A DNA stretch of 64,000 nt from Panacibacter microcysteis. GTDB taxonomy: Bacteria > Bacteroidota > Bacteroidia > Chitinophagales > Chitinophagaceae. The position numbers were made by a program, and so were the translations under genes. Numbering within the stretch: position 1 is the stretch's first letter; each line of letters begins with the position of its first letter. Under the pieces are notes generated by a model. The model was not told the DNA's origin, did not search any database, and worked only from the letters and a program-made list of their open reading frames with translations. The stretch covers positions 1,116,001 through 1,180,000 of the forward strand of contig NZ_JADWYR010000001.1 of NCBI RefSeq assembly GCF_015831355.1. Reading direction: 5' to 3'. Below, piece after piece: positions 53,025-60,879 of this stretch.

Positions 53025-53750
53025 TTACAGGAATTTCGCCGCTCTTTCAAGGTCTTCCGGTGTGTCTATTTCAACACCCATGTAATCCACTACAACCATT
53101 TTTAACGGCACTCCATGTTCAAGATAACGAAGACATTCAATTTTTTCAGCCGCCTCCAGTGGTGTCATCGGCCAATGCGTAAAATCGATCAGTGCCTGCT
53201 TCCTGAAGGCGTAGACGCCTATATGTTCGTAGTAAGTAATGGGTATTTCTTTGTTGCGCGGGTAAGGTATTACTGACCGGCTGAAGAAAATAGCGTTGTT
53301 GTTTTTATCTATCGCAACTTTTACATAGTTGGGGTCTTCAATATACTGCTGCATGGTCAATACCTGCATCAAACTGGCCACCTGCACACCTGCTCCTTTA
53401 TCGCCTTCAAAAACATCCAGCAATTGCTTTAGTGGTGCCGCTTTTACAAAAGGTTCATCGCCCTGTACATTTACCACTATGTCAACATCCATATCGGCAA
53501 CTGCTTCTGCAATACGATCGCTGCCGCTTTCGTGTTGCTTCTTACTCATGACTGCTTTACCACCATGTTGTGTAATCTCGTTATAAATAATATCGCTGTC
53601 TGTGGCCACGATCACTTCATCAAATAAGCCGGTAGCCAGGGTATTATCATAAGTGTGTCTTATTACCGGTTTATTGCCGAGCTGTTGCATAAGCTTTGCA
53701 GGAAATCTTGTAGCCGCATAACGTGCGGGAATAAGCGCAACTTTCTTCAT
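53025..53750 (-). CDS. kdsB: 3-deoxy-manno-octulosonate cytidylyltransferase (CMP-Kdo synthetase)
   Basis: A protein of 241 residues, full length. The N-terminus ALIPARYAATRFPAKLM is the CTP-binding loop. HESGSDRIAEA (about 72-82) and VNVQGDEPFV (about 92-101, metal-binding Asp) follow, and the C-terminus has GVEIDTPEDLERA. It activates Kdo with CTP for lipid A core assembly, as expected of a Gram-negative. It lies 36 bp downstream of the TolC-like gene on the same strand but is functionally unrelated. Confidence 0.95.
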   Translation of the reverse strand: MKKVALIPARYAATRFPAKLMQQLGNKPVIRHTYDNTLATGLFDEVIVATDSDIIYNEITQHGGKAVMSKKQHESGSDRIAEAVADMDVDIVVNVQGDEPFVKAAPLKQLLDVFEGDKGAGVQVASLMQVLTMQQYIEDPNYVKVAIDKNNNAIFFSRSVIPYPRNKEIPITYYEHIGVYAFRKQALIDFTHWPMTPLEAAEKIECLRYLEHGVPLKMVVVDYMGVEIDTPEDLERAAKFL

Positions 53751-53786
53751 GTAAAAACTTTACTGCAAAGATGCGGATTAACAGGC

Positions 53787-55085
53787 TTAAAAGCTAAGCT
53801 TGTTGCTGAGCCTTTTGAGTTCTATTTCTGCAGACTTTGCTGCAAAGCGCAGGTTGGTTAAACGGTAGGATGTTTCTTCAAAGCTTTGCTGCGCTTCTCT
53901 CAGTTCCAGAATGGTGGCCACACGCAGTTCGAATCTTTTTAAAACAAGATCGATCAAAGCCTGTGTAATACGATAGTTTTCTTCTTCTTTCTCCAGTTGC
54001 TGCAGCGTGGTTATGTAGGTCTGGTATTGTTTTACTGCGCTGTTTACATAATCATTTACCAGTGCATCTTTTTGCACAGTTGCGCTTTGGGTATTGATCT
54101 CTGCCACGCGCTGCTGCCTTTTAAATGCATTGCCATTGTAGATAGGTATAGAAAGGTTAATACCTGCCTGTGGCCCATAACGCTGGTTCAGCAATAACTG
54201 CCCCGCAGCATTTTGTGTTCTGCCATATGTATAACCCGCATTCACACTAAGCGTTGGGTAGCGCAGTGCTGCCGTTTCTCTTTCAATCAGCTCATTTATT
54301 TCTATCTGCTGGTTGGCTGCAATGATGTCAGGATTGGTGGAAAGGTTGTCCAATATTGCTTCCAGCTTCATGAGTTCACCAACCTTTATAGAATCGTCTA
54401 CATTAATGGTTGAGTCAGCTTTCAGTGTAAGCACGCGCAACAATTCCGTTTTGGCAATACTTACAGTAAGCTCCTGCGATTCTTTTGCCTGCAACAGCGT
54501 GTTGAGATCTATCTGCGCCTGGAAAACATCTGCGTTGTTTGCCAGGCCAACATCCATTCTTGTCTGCAATATTTCCAGGCGCAGTTTGGAGATGGCAATA
54601 GATGAATCTATCGTTTGCGAATACTCCTGCTGGCGCACAATGTCGTAGTATTTCGACATCACATTTGCAATGGCAATCTGTACCTGGGCATTCAGTAATT
54701 GTTCGCTTTGAGATTCCAGTTGTTCCAGTCTTTTTTTAGTGCTTACAATGCGCATACCGTTGTACAGAACAAAGTTGGCATTAACGCCCACGTTCAATGA
54801 ATTGCTTGGTGCTGCATTTGCTTTTACAGTACGTGCAGTATCGCCACCCACGAAACGCTGGTTAAGGCTGGAGAGTTGTTCAAGATCAGATGCTGTACCT
54901 GTTACCACAGGCAGCCCGCCGGCTACGCCATAACTGTTGAGCGCATCATTTACCGCAACGTTATTTTTTGCAAGCTGAATATCGAAACTGTTTTTTAATG
55001 CAATGTTGATGGCTTCTTCAAGCGTAAGCTTTTGCGCATGCGCCTTAAAAGTAAACAACAACAATACAGCGATAATTTTTTTCAT
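53787..55085 (-). CDS. TolC family outer membrane efflux protein
   Basis: A protein of 432 residues. A signal peptide (IIAVLLLFTFKAHAQ) precedes two OEP repeats (about 20-225 and 245-430) with long heptad helices. LTLEEAINIALKNSFDIQLA (about 20-39) and the GINLSIPIYNG segment (about 308-318) are typical. The C-terminal coiled region ends in LSNKLSF, consistent with beta-barrel insertion. It would form the outer-membrane exit for the RND pump encoded upstream; repeat units 20 and 21 lie in the 279-bp gap. Confidence 0.93.
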   Translation of the reverse strand: MKKIIAVLLLFTFKAHAQKLTLEEAINIALKNSFDIQLAKNNVAVNDALNSYGVAGGLPVVTGTASDLEQLSSLNQRFVGGDTARTVKANAAPSNSLNVGVNANFVLYNGMRIVSTKKRLEQLESQSEQLLNAQVQIAIANVMSKYYDIVRQQEYSQTIDSSIAISKLRLEILQTRMDVGLANNADVFQAQIDLNTLLQAKESQELTVSIAKTELLRVLTLKADSTINVDDSIKVGELMKLEAILDNLSTNPDIIAANQQIEINELIERETAALRYPTLSVNAGYTYGRTQNAAGQLLLNQRYGPQAGINLSIPIYNGNAFKRQQRVAEINTQSATVQKDALVNDYVNSAVKQYQTYITTLQQLEKEEENYRITQALIDLVLKRFELRVATILELREAQQSFEETSYRLTNLRFAAKSAEIELKRLSNKLSF

Positions 55086-55118
55086 TACACGTTATTGAAC
55101 TCAAATATTTTTTTGTTT

Positions 55119-55205
55119 ACCGGCAACAGCACAAGCATTGAGCTTTTGTTGTGTCACTCACTTGTACGTCCGGTACTACGGGCAGCAAACGAAGCACCTT
55201 GCAAC
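55119..55205 (+). repeat. Intergenic repeat unit 20 (variant B)
   Basis: The core is at 55149-55167 and the tip ACCGGC at 55119-55124, 33 bp from the tolC start. The inner half GGGCAGCAAACGAAGCACC resembles the corresponding part of unit 5. It forms an inward pair with unit 21. Confidence 0.87.
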
Positions 55206-55261
55206 GTTCTTTAAACCAAAGTCTGCTGCTTACCTTTTAACACAAGTATACCTGTTTACTC

Positions 55262-55355
55262 TTTGTTTCTTTGCCTCCCTGCCTTGTCGCTTCCTTGCCC
55301 ACAGTACAAGAGTGCGACGCAACAGGCGATGCCATGAAAAACAACTGCCTGGCTC
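55262..55355 (-). repeat. Intergenic repeat unit 21 (variant A, inverted)
   Basis: The core on the minus strand is at 55304-55322, followed by CAGGCGATGCCATGAAAAAC. The tip CTGCCTGGCTC ends 9 bp before the stop of the pump gene. Confidence 0.88.
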
Positions 55356-55364
55356 CTGAAAAAA

Positions 55365-58300
55365 CTACTCTGTAACCTCGAGCTTTTTTGTTTTGTGAAC
55401 ACCCGAGATAAAGGTATACACAGCAGGAATTACAAACAATGTAAGTATAAGCGAAAACATAATACCGCCCACAATTACAATACCCAATGGTACGCGGCTT
55501 GTGGAAGACGCGCCCAGACTAAGCGCAATGGGCAATGCACCAAATGACGTTGCAAGGCTTGTCATTAAAATAGGTCTCAGACGCTGCGTGGCGGCTTCGA
55601 TTACCGCTTCTATGCGCGGCATGCCATTTTCCCTTTTCTGGTTGGCAAATTCTACAATCAAAATTCCATTTTTCGTTACAAGACCAATCAGCATAATCAT
55701 ACCTATCTGCGAGAATATATTGATTGTTTGCCCGAAGATGTACAGGCTAAGCAATGCACCAGCCAATGCCAGCGGCACCGTAAGCATGATTGTAAAGGGA
55801 TCGAGAAAACTTTCAAACTGCCCTGCCAGCACCAGGTAAATGAGCATGAGCGCAAGCCCGAATGCAAATGTTGTATTTGATGAGCTTTCTTCATAATCTC
55901 TCGAAGGGCCGCTTAACGAGGTCTGGAAACTTTCATCGAGCAATTTACCTGCAATGGCCCGCATGGATTTTACACCATCGCCAATAGTTTTGCCCTCTGC
56001 CAGCGATGCAGAGATTGTAGCACTTTTAAAACGGTTGTAATGGTATAACGTTGGCGGGCTGCTGCTTTCGGTTAGGTTTACTACAGCACTCAACGGAATA
56101 TTTTCTCCGCGGCTGTTGCGCACGTATAGTTTTTCAATATCTGTTGGCTTGTTGCGGTCTGGCCGCTCTACCTGGCCTATTACCTGGTATTGCTTTCCGT
56201 TCATGATAAAGTATGCCAGCCTTCTGCCGCTGAATGCTGCCTGCACCGCGCCGGCCACATCTGTAGTGGAAAGACCCAGGTCTTTTGCTTTTACCCGGTC
56301 GATGGTAAGCTGCAGTTCGGGCTTATTGAATTTGAGGTTTACATCAATGTTTTCAAAAACAGGATCCTGCCGTGCTGCCTCGAGAAATTTGGGAATAATA
56401 TCCTGCAGTTTCTGAAAATCGAGGTTTTGCAAAATGAATTGCACCGGTAATGCACCACGCGAACCTATACCTACAGAAATCGTTTGTTCCTGCACGGCAA
56501 ATATTCTTGCATCATTAAAGCGGGAAAGCTTTTTGGTAAGGTCCTGTGCAATTTCATTCTGGCTTCGTACACGTTCGTCTGCAGGTACCAGCCCCACACG
56601 CCCGAAACCACTGTTTGAGCCGCTGCCCCCAAAACCGGGGGTGGCTGCAAAAACGAAACTTCGTTCCGGCACAGAATCGTACAGGAAACTTACTACTTCG
56701 TCTGAGATAGACTGCATTTTATCGTAGCTGGTACCTTCCGGTGCCGTCATCTGGAAGCGCACACTGTTGCGGTCTTCCATTGGTGCCAGTTCGCTTTGCA
56801 GTTGCGAACCCACGAGCCAGATGATCAATCCGCACACAACCACCACGATCCAGGCTACCCACCTTACCCGCATAAATCCTTCCAGCATACGCCTGTAACC
56901 GCTTTCCATACCGGTAAAGAACGGCTCTGTTTTACGGTAAACCCATCCGTGCTGTGCGTTTTTACGGTTGAGATAAACATTTAGTACAGGTGTTATAGTA
57001 AGCGATACAAAAGCGGAGATCAATACGGCCGCTGCCACCACGATACCAAATTCCCGGAACAGGCTGCCCACAAAGCCCTGCAGGAAGATGACCGGTAAAA
57101 ACACAACCGCAAGCGTGATGGATGTAGAAACAACCGCGAAAAATATTTCTTTACTGCCTTCCAGCGCCGCCTTGCGGATCGGGAACCCGTTCTCCAGCTT
57201 ACGGAAAATATTTTCTGTAACAACAATACCATCGTCTACCACAAGGCCTGTTGCCAGCACGATGCCTAATAAGGTTAAAATGTTTATAGAGAAGCCTGCC
57301 ACGTACATGATAAAGAAAGTTGCCACCAGCGATATGGGAATATCGATCAGCGGGCGTATGGCGATCAATATATTCCTGAAGAAGAAAAGGATAACCAGCA
57401 CAACCAGGCTGAATGCAATAAGAAGGGTTTCCTCCACTTCTTCGATTGATTGCCGCACCAGCCTTGTATTATCTACCAGCACATTAAATGTAATATCACT
57501 TTTGCTGCTGCGTTGTATTTCTTCGAGGCGCTTATAGAATTCATCTGCTATATCTACGTAATTGGCCCCCGGCTGTGGTATTACGGCGAGGCCTACGGCA
57601 TTTACCCCATTGTATTTCCATGACTGTTCGAGGTTTTCAGGGCCCAGTTCTACTTTGGCAACATCACCCAGGCGAACAATGCCGGTGGCATCTTCTCTCA
57701 GCACTATCTTATTGAACTGGTCTTCTGTTGTAAGACGGCCCAATGTTCTTATGGTGAGTTCTGTATTGTTGCCATACACTTTTCCCGCGGGTATTTCTAC
57801 ATTCTCTTTGTTTAATGCATCATTGATGTCGGTATAGGAAATGTTGAAGGCATTCATTTTATCTGACAAAAGCCAGATACGCATGGCATACCTTTTTTGC
57901 CCGAATATGTTGATGGCGCTTACATTGTTGATCGTTTGCAGTCTTTGCTGGATAACATTTTCTGCGTAGTCACTTAGTTCAAGTAACCCTTTGGAAGGGC
58001 TTTGCAGGGCGAGCAGCAGAATAAAATCGCTGTTTGCATCGGCCTTGCTTACAACAGGCGGGGCATCAATATCCTGCGGAAGATTGCGTTGTGCCTGGCT
58101 TACTTTGTCGCGCACATCATTGGCAGCGGTTTCAAGATCTACATCGAGGTTGAATTCAACCGTAATATTGCTGGCACCAACCTGGCTGGAAGAACTGATA
58201 CTGCGAATACCCGGAATACCATTTACTTCTTTCTCTATGGGTTCGGTAATCTGGCTTTCAATAATATCTGCATTGGCCCCTACATAGCTTGTACGTATGT

Positions 58301-58436
58301 TTACGATTGGCGGGTCTATGGCCGGGTAATCGCGTAGTGCCAGAAACGTGTAACCCACTACGCCAAACAAAATGATGGCAATGTTCATTACAGTTGCAAG
58401 CACTGGTCTTTTCAAGGAAAGTTCTGAGATATTCAT
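55365..58436 (-). CDS. RND efflux pump, inner-membrane permease (HAE1/AcrB family)
   Basis: A protein of 1023 residues with the two-fold RND layout: TM1 at about 10-30, a large periplasmic domain, TMs 2-6 (about 335-500), TM7 (about 530), a second periplasmic domain and TMs 8-12 (about 850-1010). SISSSSQVGASNITVEFNLD, DDGIVVTENIFR (conserved TM4 acidic pair DD) and KNGILIVEFANQKRENG are family motifs. It is predicted to drive proton-coupled export of drugs or hydrophobic compounds with the adaptor (58627-59691) and TolC partner. The substrate is unknown. Confidence 0.95.
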   Translation of the reverse strand: MNISELSLKRPVLATVMNIAIILFGVVGYTFLALRDYPAIDPPIVNIRTSYVGANADIIESQITEPIEKEVNGIPGIRSISSSSQVGASNITVEFNLDVDLETAANDVRDKVSQAQRNLPQDIDAPPVVSKADANSDFILLLALQSPSKGLLELSDYAENVIQQRLQTINNVSAINIFGQKRYAMRIWLLSDKMNAFNISYTDINDALNKENVEIPAGKVYGNNTELTIRTLGRLTTEDQFNKIVLREDATGIVRLGDVAKVELGPENLEQSWKYNGVNAVGLAVIPQPGANYVDIADEFYKRLEEIQRSSKSDITFNVLVDNTRLVRQSIEEVEETLLIAFSLVVLVILFFFRNILIAIRPLIDIPISLVATFFIMYVAGFSINILTLLGIVLATGLVVDDGIVVTENIFRKLENGFPIRKAALEGSKEIFFAVVSTSITLAVVFLPVIFLQGFVGSLFREFGIVVAAAVLISAFVSLTITPVLNVYLNRKNAQHGWVYRKTEPFFTGMESGYRRMLEGFMRVRWVAWIVVVVCGLIIWLVGSQLQSELAPMEDRNSVRFQMTAPEGTSYDKMQSISDEVVSFLYDSVPERSFVFAATPGFGGSGSNSGFGRVGLVPADERVRSQNEIAQDLTKKLSRFNDARIFAVQEQTISVGIGSRGALPVQFILQNLDFQKLQDIIPKFLEAARQDPVFENIDVNLKFNKPELQLTIDRVKAKDLGLSTTDVAGAVQAAFSGRRLAYFIMNGKQYQVIGQVERPDRNKPTDIEKLYVRNSRGENIPLSAVVNLTESSSPPTLYHYNRFKSATISASLAEGKTIGDGVKSMRAIAGKLLDESFQTSLSGPSRDYEESSSNTTFAFGLALMLIYLVLAGQFESFLDPFTIMLTVPLALAGALLSLYIFGQTINIFSQIGMIMLIGLVTKNGILIVEFANQKRENGMPRIEAVIEAATQRLRPILMTSLATSFGALPIALSLGASSTSRVPLGIVIVGGIMFSLILTLFVIPAVYTFISGVHKTKKLEVTE

Positions 58437-58538
58437 GTACTGCTGCTATATGCTGGTAAGTGTAAAAAATAATATACAACCCGGACTGTTTATATGCGCT
58501 GTGCAGCAGGCGGTTGATCTGTACTATGTAAACTTTAC

Positions 58539-58620
58539 TGATCGCTGCTGCTGCCATGAAAACGGAACCCTGAAGTTAGTGACACAACAGGCGATGCCAA
58601 AAGAACAACTGCCGGTTACC
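58539..58620 (-). repeat. Intergenic repeat unit 22 (variant B, inverted, degenerate core)
   Basis: TTAGTGACACAACAGGCGAT at 58576-58595 matches variant B and its flank; the GTAC end is lost. GCTGCTGCCATGAAAACGG precedes it. The tip CTGCCGGTTACC (58609-58620) ends 6 bp before the stop of the adaptor gene. Confidence 0.83.
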
Positions 58621-58626
58621 AAATAT

Positions 58627-59691
58627 CTATTGTTCTACTACGTCTGTTATTTTCTTTACTGACCTTACTTTGAGCGGGGCATTGGGCCTTGCAAACAAAA
58701 CACCGCTCACCACGATACTATCGCCGGGTTGCAGGCCTTTTGTTACTTCTATTGTTCCTTCCTGCCGCACACCTGTTTCTATATTTACAAAGCTGGCTTT
58801 GCCATCTTTTACCGTAACGATTTTTTTATTCATTGCATCTGGAATAATGGCATTGGTGGGTACCATTACGCTATTGCGGGAGGCGCCTGTAACAAGGTAT
58901 ACTTTTACAAATGAACCAGGATTTGCCGTAGCCGATTCCAGTACGGCACGCACTTTAAGATTGCGGGTATTGAGATCTACCTGTGGCTCTGTGGCAATGA
59001 TCAATGCTTTTTCCTTTTCGTCACTGTTTTCATCAAGCGCCACTTCTACATACGCACCGCGCTTTACATAATTGGCATAAGCTTCGGGCAGCGTAAAGTC
59101 GATCTTTAGTTTGCTTACCTGCTGAATGGTGGCAATGATGTTTGTAGGTGTAACATATGCACCCGGGCTTACCTGCCGTAAACCAATTACACCTGTAAAA
59201 GGCGCACGGATTACTGTTTTGTCTACCAGCGCTTCGTTGTAAGCGATATCTGCTTTAATATTGTTTACATTATTTACCGCAGCGTCGTAATCTGCCTGGT
59301 TTACGCCGCGTATATCGAGCAGCTTCTGTAATCTTTCCTGTGTTTGTTGTGCCAGTTGGAGCTGAACCTTGCTTTTATTGATCTGCGCCTGCAGGTCTGC
59401 ACTGTTGATCTTTGCCAGTACAGTTCCTTTTTGTACGGTTTTTCCTTCCGGCACATCAAGAAAAGTAAGGCGGCCGCTGATCTCGGGGCGCAGTTCAGCC
59501 GATTCATTGGCTACAACAGTACCATTTACCTCTACCGTGTTAGTAATAGCCGCATTGGCAGCAATGATTACATCTACCTGGGTGGGCGGCTGTGTTGCCG
59601 GTGCCTTTGGCGATTCCTTTTTGCTTTTACAGGCACAAAGAAGCAGGAAGGCAAATGATGGCAATGCAAGAAACCGTTGCATTATGTGCAT
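58627..59691 (-). CDS. RND efflux periplasmic adaptor (membrane fusion protein) lipoprotein
   Basis: A protein of 354 residues. The signal peptide ends in LLLCACKSK, placing lipidated Cys near residue 20. A biotinyl-lipoyl domain (about 50-90, SGRLTFLDVPEGKTVQKGTV), a helical hairpin (about 95-150, heptads around IRGVNQADYDAA) and beta-barrel and MP domains (about 160-350, APFTGVIGLRQVSPGAYV) follow. It links the pump to the outer membrane. It is the first gene of the leftward adaptor-pump-TolC set, 190 bp upstream of the pump gene. Confidence 0.94.
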   Translation of the reverse strand: MHIMQRFLALPSFAFLLLCACKSKKESPKAPATQPPTQVDVIIAANAAITNTVEVNGTVVANESAELRPEISGRLTFLDVPEGKTVQKGTVLAKINSADLQAQINKSKVQLQLAQQTQERLQKLLDIRGVNQADYDAAVNNVNNIKADIAYNEALVDKTVIRAPFTGVIGLRQVSPGAYVTPTNIIATIQQVSKLKIDFTLPEAYANYVKRGAYVEVALDENSDEKEKALIIATEPQVDLNTRNLKVRAVLESATANPGSFVKVYLVTGASRNSVMVPTNAIIPDAMNKKIVTVKDGKASFVNIETGVRQEGTIEVTKGLQPGDSIVVSGVLFARPNAPLKVRSVKKITDVVEQ

Positions 59692-59816
59692 GATAAAATT
59701 TTTCCCAGGTGATTAAAAACTAAAGATATAGCAGAATAAACAGTAAAAGGCAAAAGTGGTTGATTGCTATTTGCAAAAATTTATGAATGGTGCTTTATTG
59801 CCGCGTTAGTTTTTTG

Positions 59817-60608
59817 CTAACGTATAAGCATTTCCTGCAAATCGGCAGAGTCTCCGTTGAAAACATTAAAGTCTACACTGGCCTTTATACCGTTTACATG
59901 GCCAATGCTGCTGTGCTGCCAGAATTGCCAGTCCCGGTTTACGCGTGGTTGCTTTTGCTCAAAATAGTGTGCTACCCAAAGGGGGTATTGATCGAACTCT
60001 TTGCCAAGGTAACGGTTATAAAAATCTGCTGATGAATAAATGATCGGTTTTACTTTATAAGCAGCTTCTACCGTTTGCAGCCACACTTTTATGCGCTGGC
60101 GCATAACTGCCGGAGCCACCCCGTACAACTGTTCTATATCCAGCACCGGTGGCAGATCTCCGGGCTCTAGTTTTACCCGCTTTATAAAGTTGCTGGCCTG
60201 GGCTTTTCCATCTTTGGTGGCAAGAAAAAAATGATATGCACCCCGGGTTATATGCTGCTCCCCGGCTTTTTGCCAGTTTCGTTTAAACTGGCGGTCGGTA
60301 TTCAGTAAACCTTCCGTTGCTTTAATGAATACAAAACCAACTTTTACGTCTTTTACCTGCATGCTGGTTACGGCAGGCCAGTAGACGGTTTGCTGAAATG
60401 TGCTGATATCTATGCCATGAATAGCATAGTCTGAAGGCAGTTCAATGCCAAAACCGGGGTACATGGTAAACTTTGCGCTATGCCCGGCATACAAACGAAG
60501 CAGGTAAACAGCAATAATATAAATACACAATGCGCCGGCTATAATAAACGGTATGTACCGCCACCTGCTTTTTTTACTTTTTGCTTTTACTCTTGCCATA
60601 AGCGGCAC
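59817..60608 (-). CDS. GH25 lysozyme, membrane-anchored
   Basis: A protein of 263 residues. An N-terminal basic stretch and one membrane segment (about 17-37, RYIPFIIAGALCIYIIAVYLL) anchor it. The GH25 domain has YAIHGIDISTFQQTVYW (catalytic-barrel start), VFIKATEG, GAYHFF, LPPVLDIE (acidic catalytic pair) and LWVAHYF. It cleaves the MurNAc-GlcNAc bond of peptidoglycan, acting on the outer side of the inner membrane. A second GH25 gene lies at 63527. The 125-bp gap downstream to the adaptor gene is without recognised signals. Confidence 0.92.
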   Translation of the reverse strand: MPLMARVKAKSKKSRWRYIPFIIAGALCIYIIAVYLLRLYAGHSAKFTMYPGFGIELPSDYAIHGIDISTFQQTVYWPAVTSMQVKDVKVGFVFIKATEGLLNTDRQFKRNWQKAGEQHITRGAYHFFLATKDGKAQASNFIKRVKLEPGDLPPVLDIEQLYGVAPAVMRQRIKVWLQTVEAAYKVKPIIYSSADFYNRYLGKEFDQYPLWVAHYFEQKQPRVNRDWQFWQHSSIGHVNGIKASVDFNVFNGDSADLQEMLIR

Positions 60609-60674
60609 AAGTTTATTACAAAAATCCTTGCATTAAGGCAACCGCGTTATAAGTAATTGCAAAGATTATTTGTA

Positions 60675-60765
60675 TCCCGGCTTTGGAAGCTATGGGCAGC
60701 TTCGTTGCGTCGCACTCTTGTACTGCACAACATATGGCAACAGAGTGTACAGTCGCCGCACATTT
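60675..60765 (+). repeat. Intergenic repeat unit 23 (variant A)
   Basis: The core is at 60705-60723 and the tip CCCGGC at 60676-60681. It lies in the 271-bp gap between the lysozyme and rpsA genes, which also holds the rpsA terminator. Confidence 0.87.
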
Positions 60766-60828
60766 TACATTGTTTTCCTTTTAACCAGCACTGGTATTGG
60801 TTGCCTGACACAGGCATGGTATGGGTGC

Positions 60829-60858
60829 AAAAAAAAGACCCTGCATTGCTGCAGGGTC
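60829..60858 (-). terminator. Intrinsic terminator of rpsA
   Basis: A 9-bp perfect stem (60837-60845 with 60850-60858) with a 4-nt loop is followed on the minus strand by a run of eight T (60829-60836), 21 bp after the rpsA stop. Confidence 0.9.
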
Positions 60859-60879
60859 TCTGTATCATTCCTCTCCTGG

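Noticed and set aside
55365-58436. The RND pump as a CusA-type heavy-metal exporter
   Set aside because: The length, the TM4 DD pair context and the lack of a CusF/metal-binding partner favour the HAE1 drug/hydrophobe family.
1437-60765. The dispersed repeats as a CRISPR array
   Set aside because: Units are kilobases apart, in both orientations, with no regular spacers and no cas genes.
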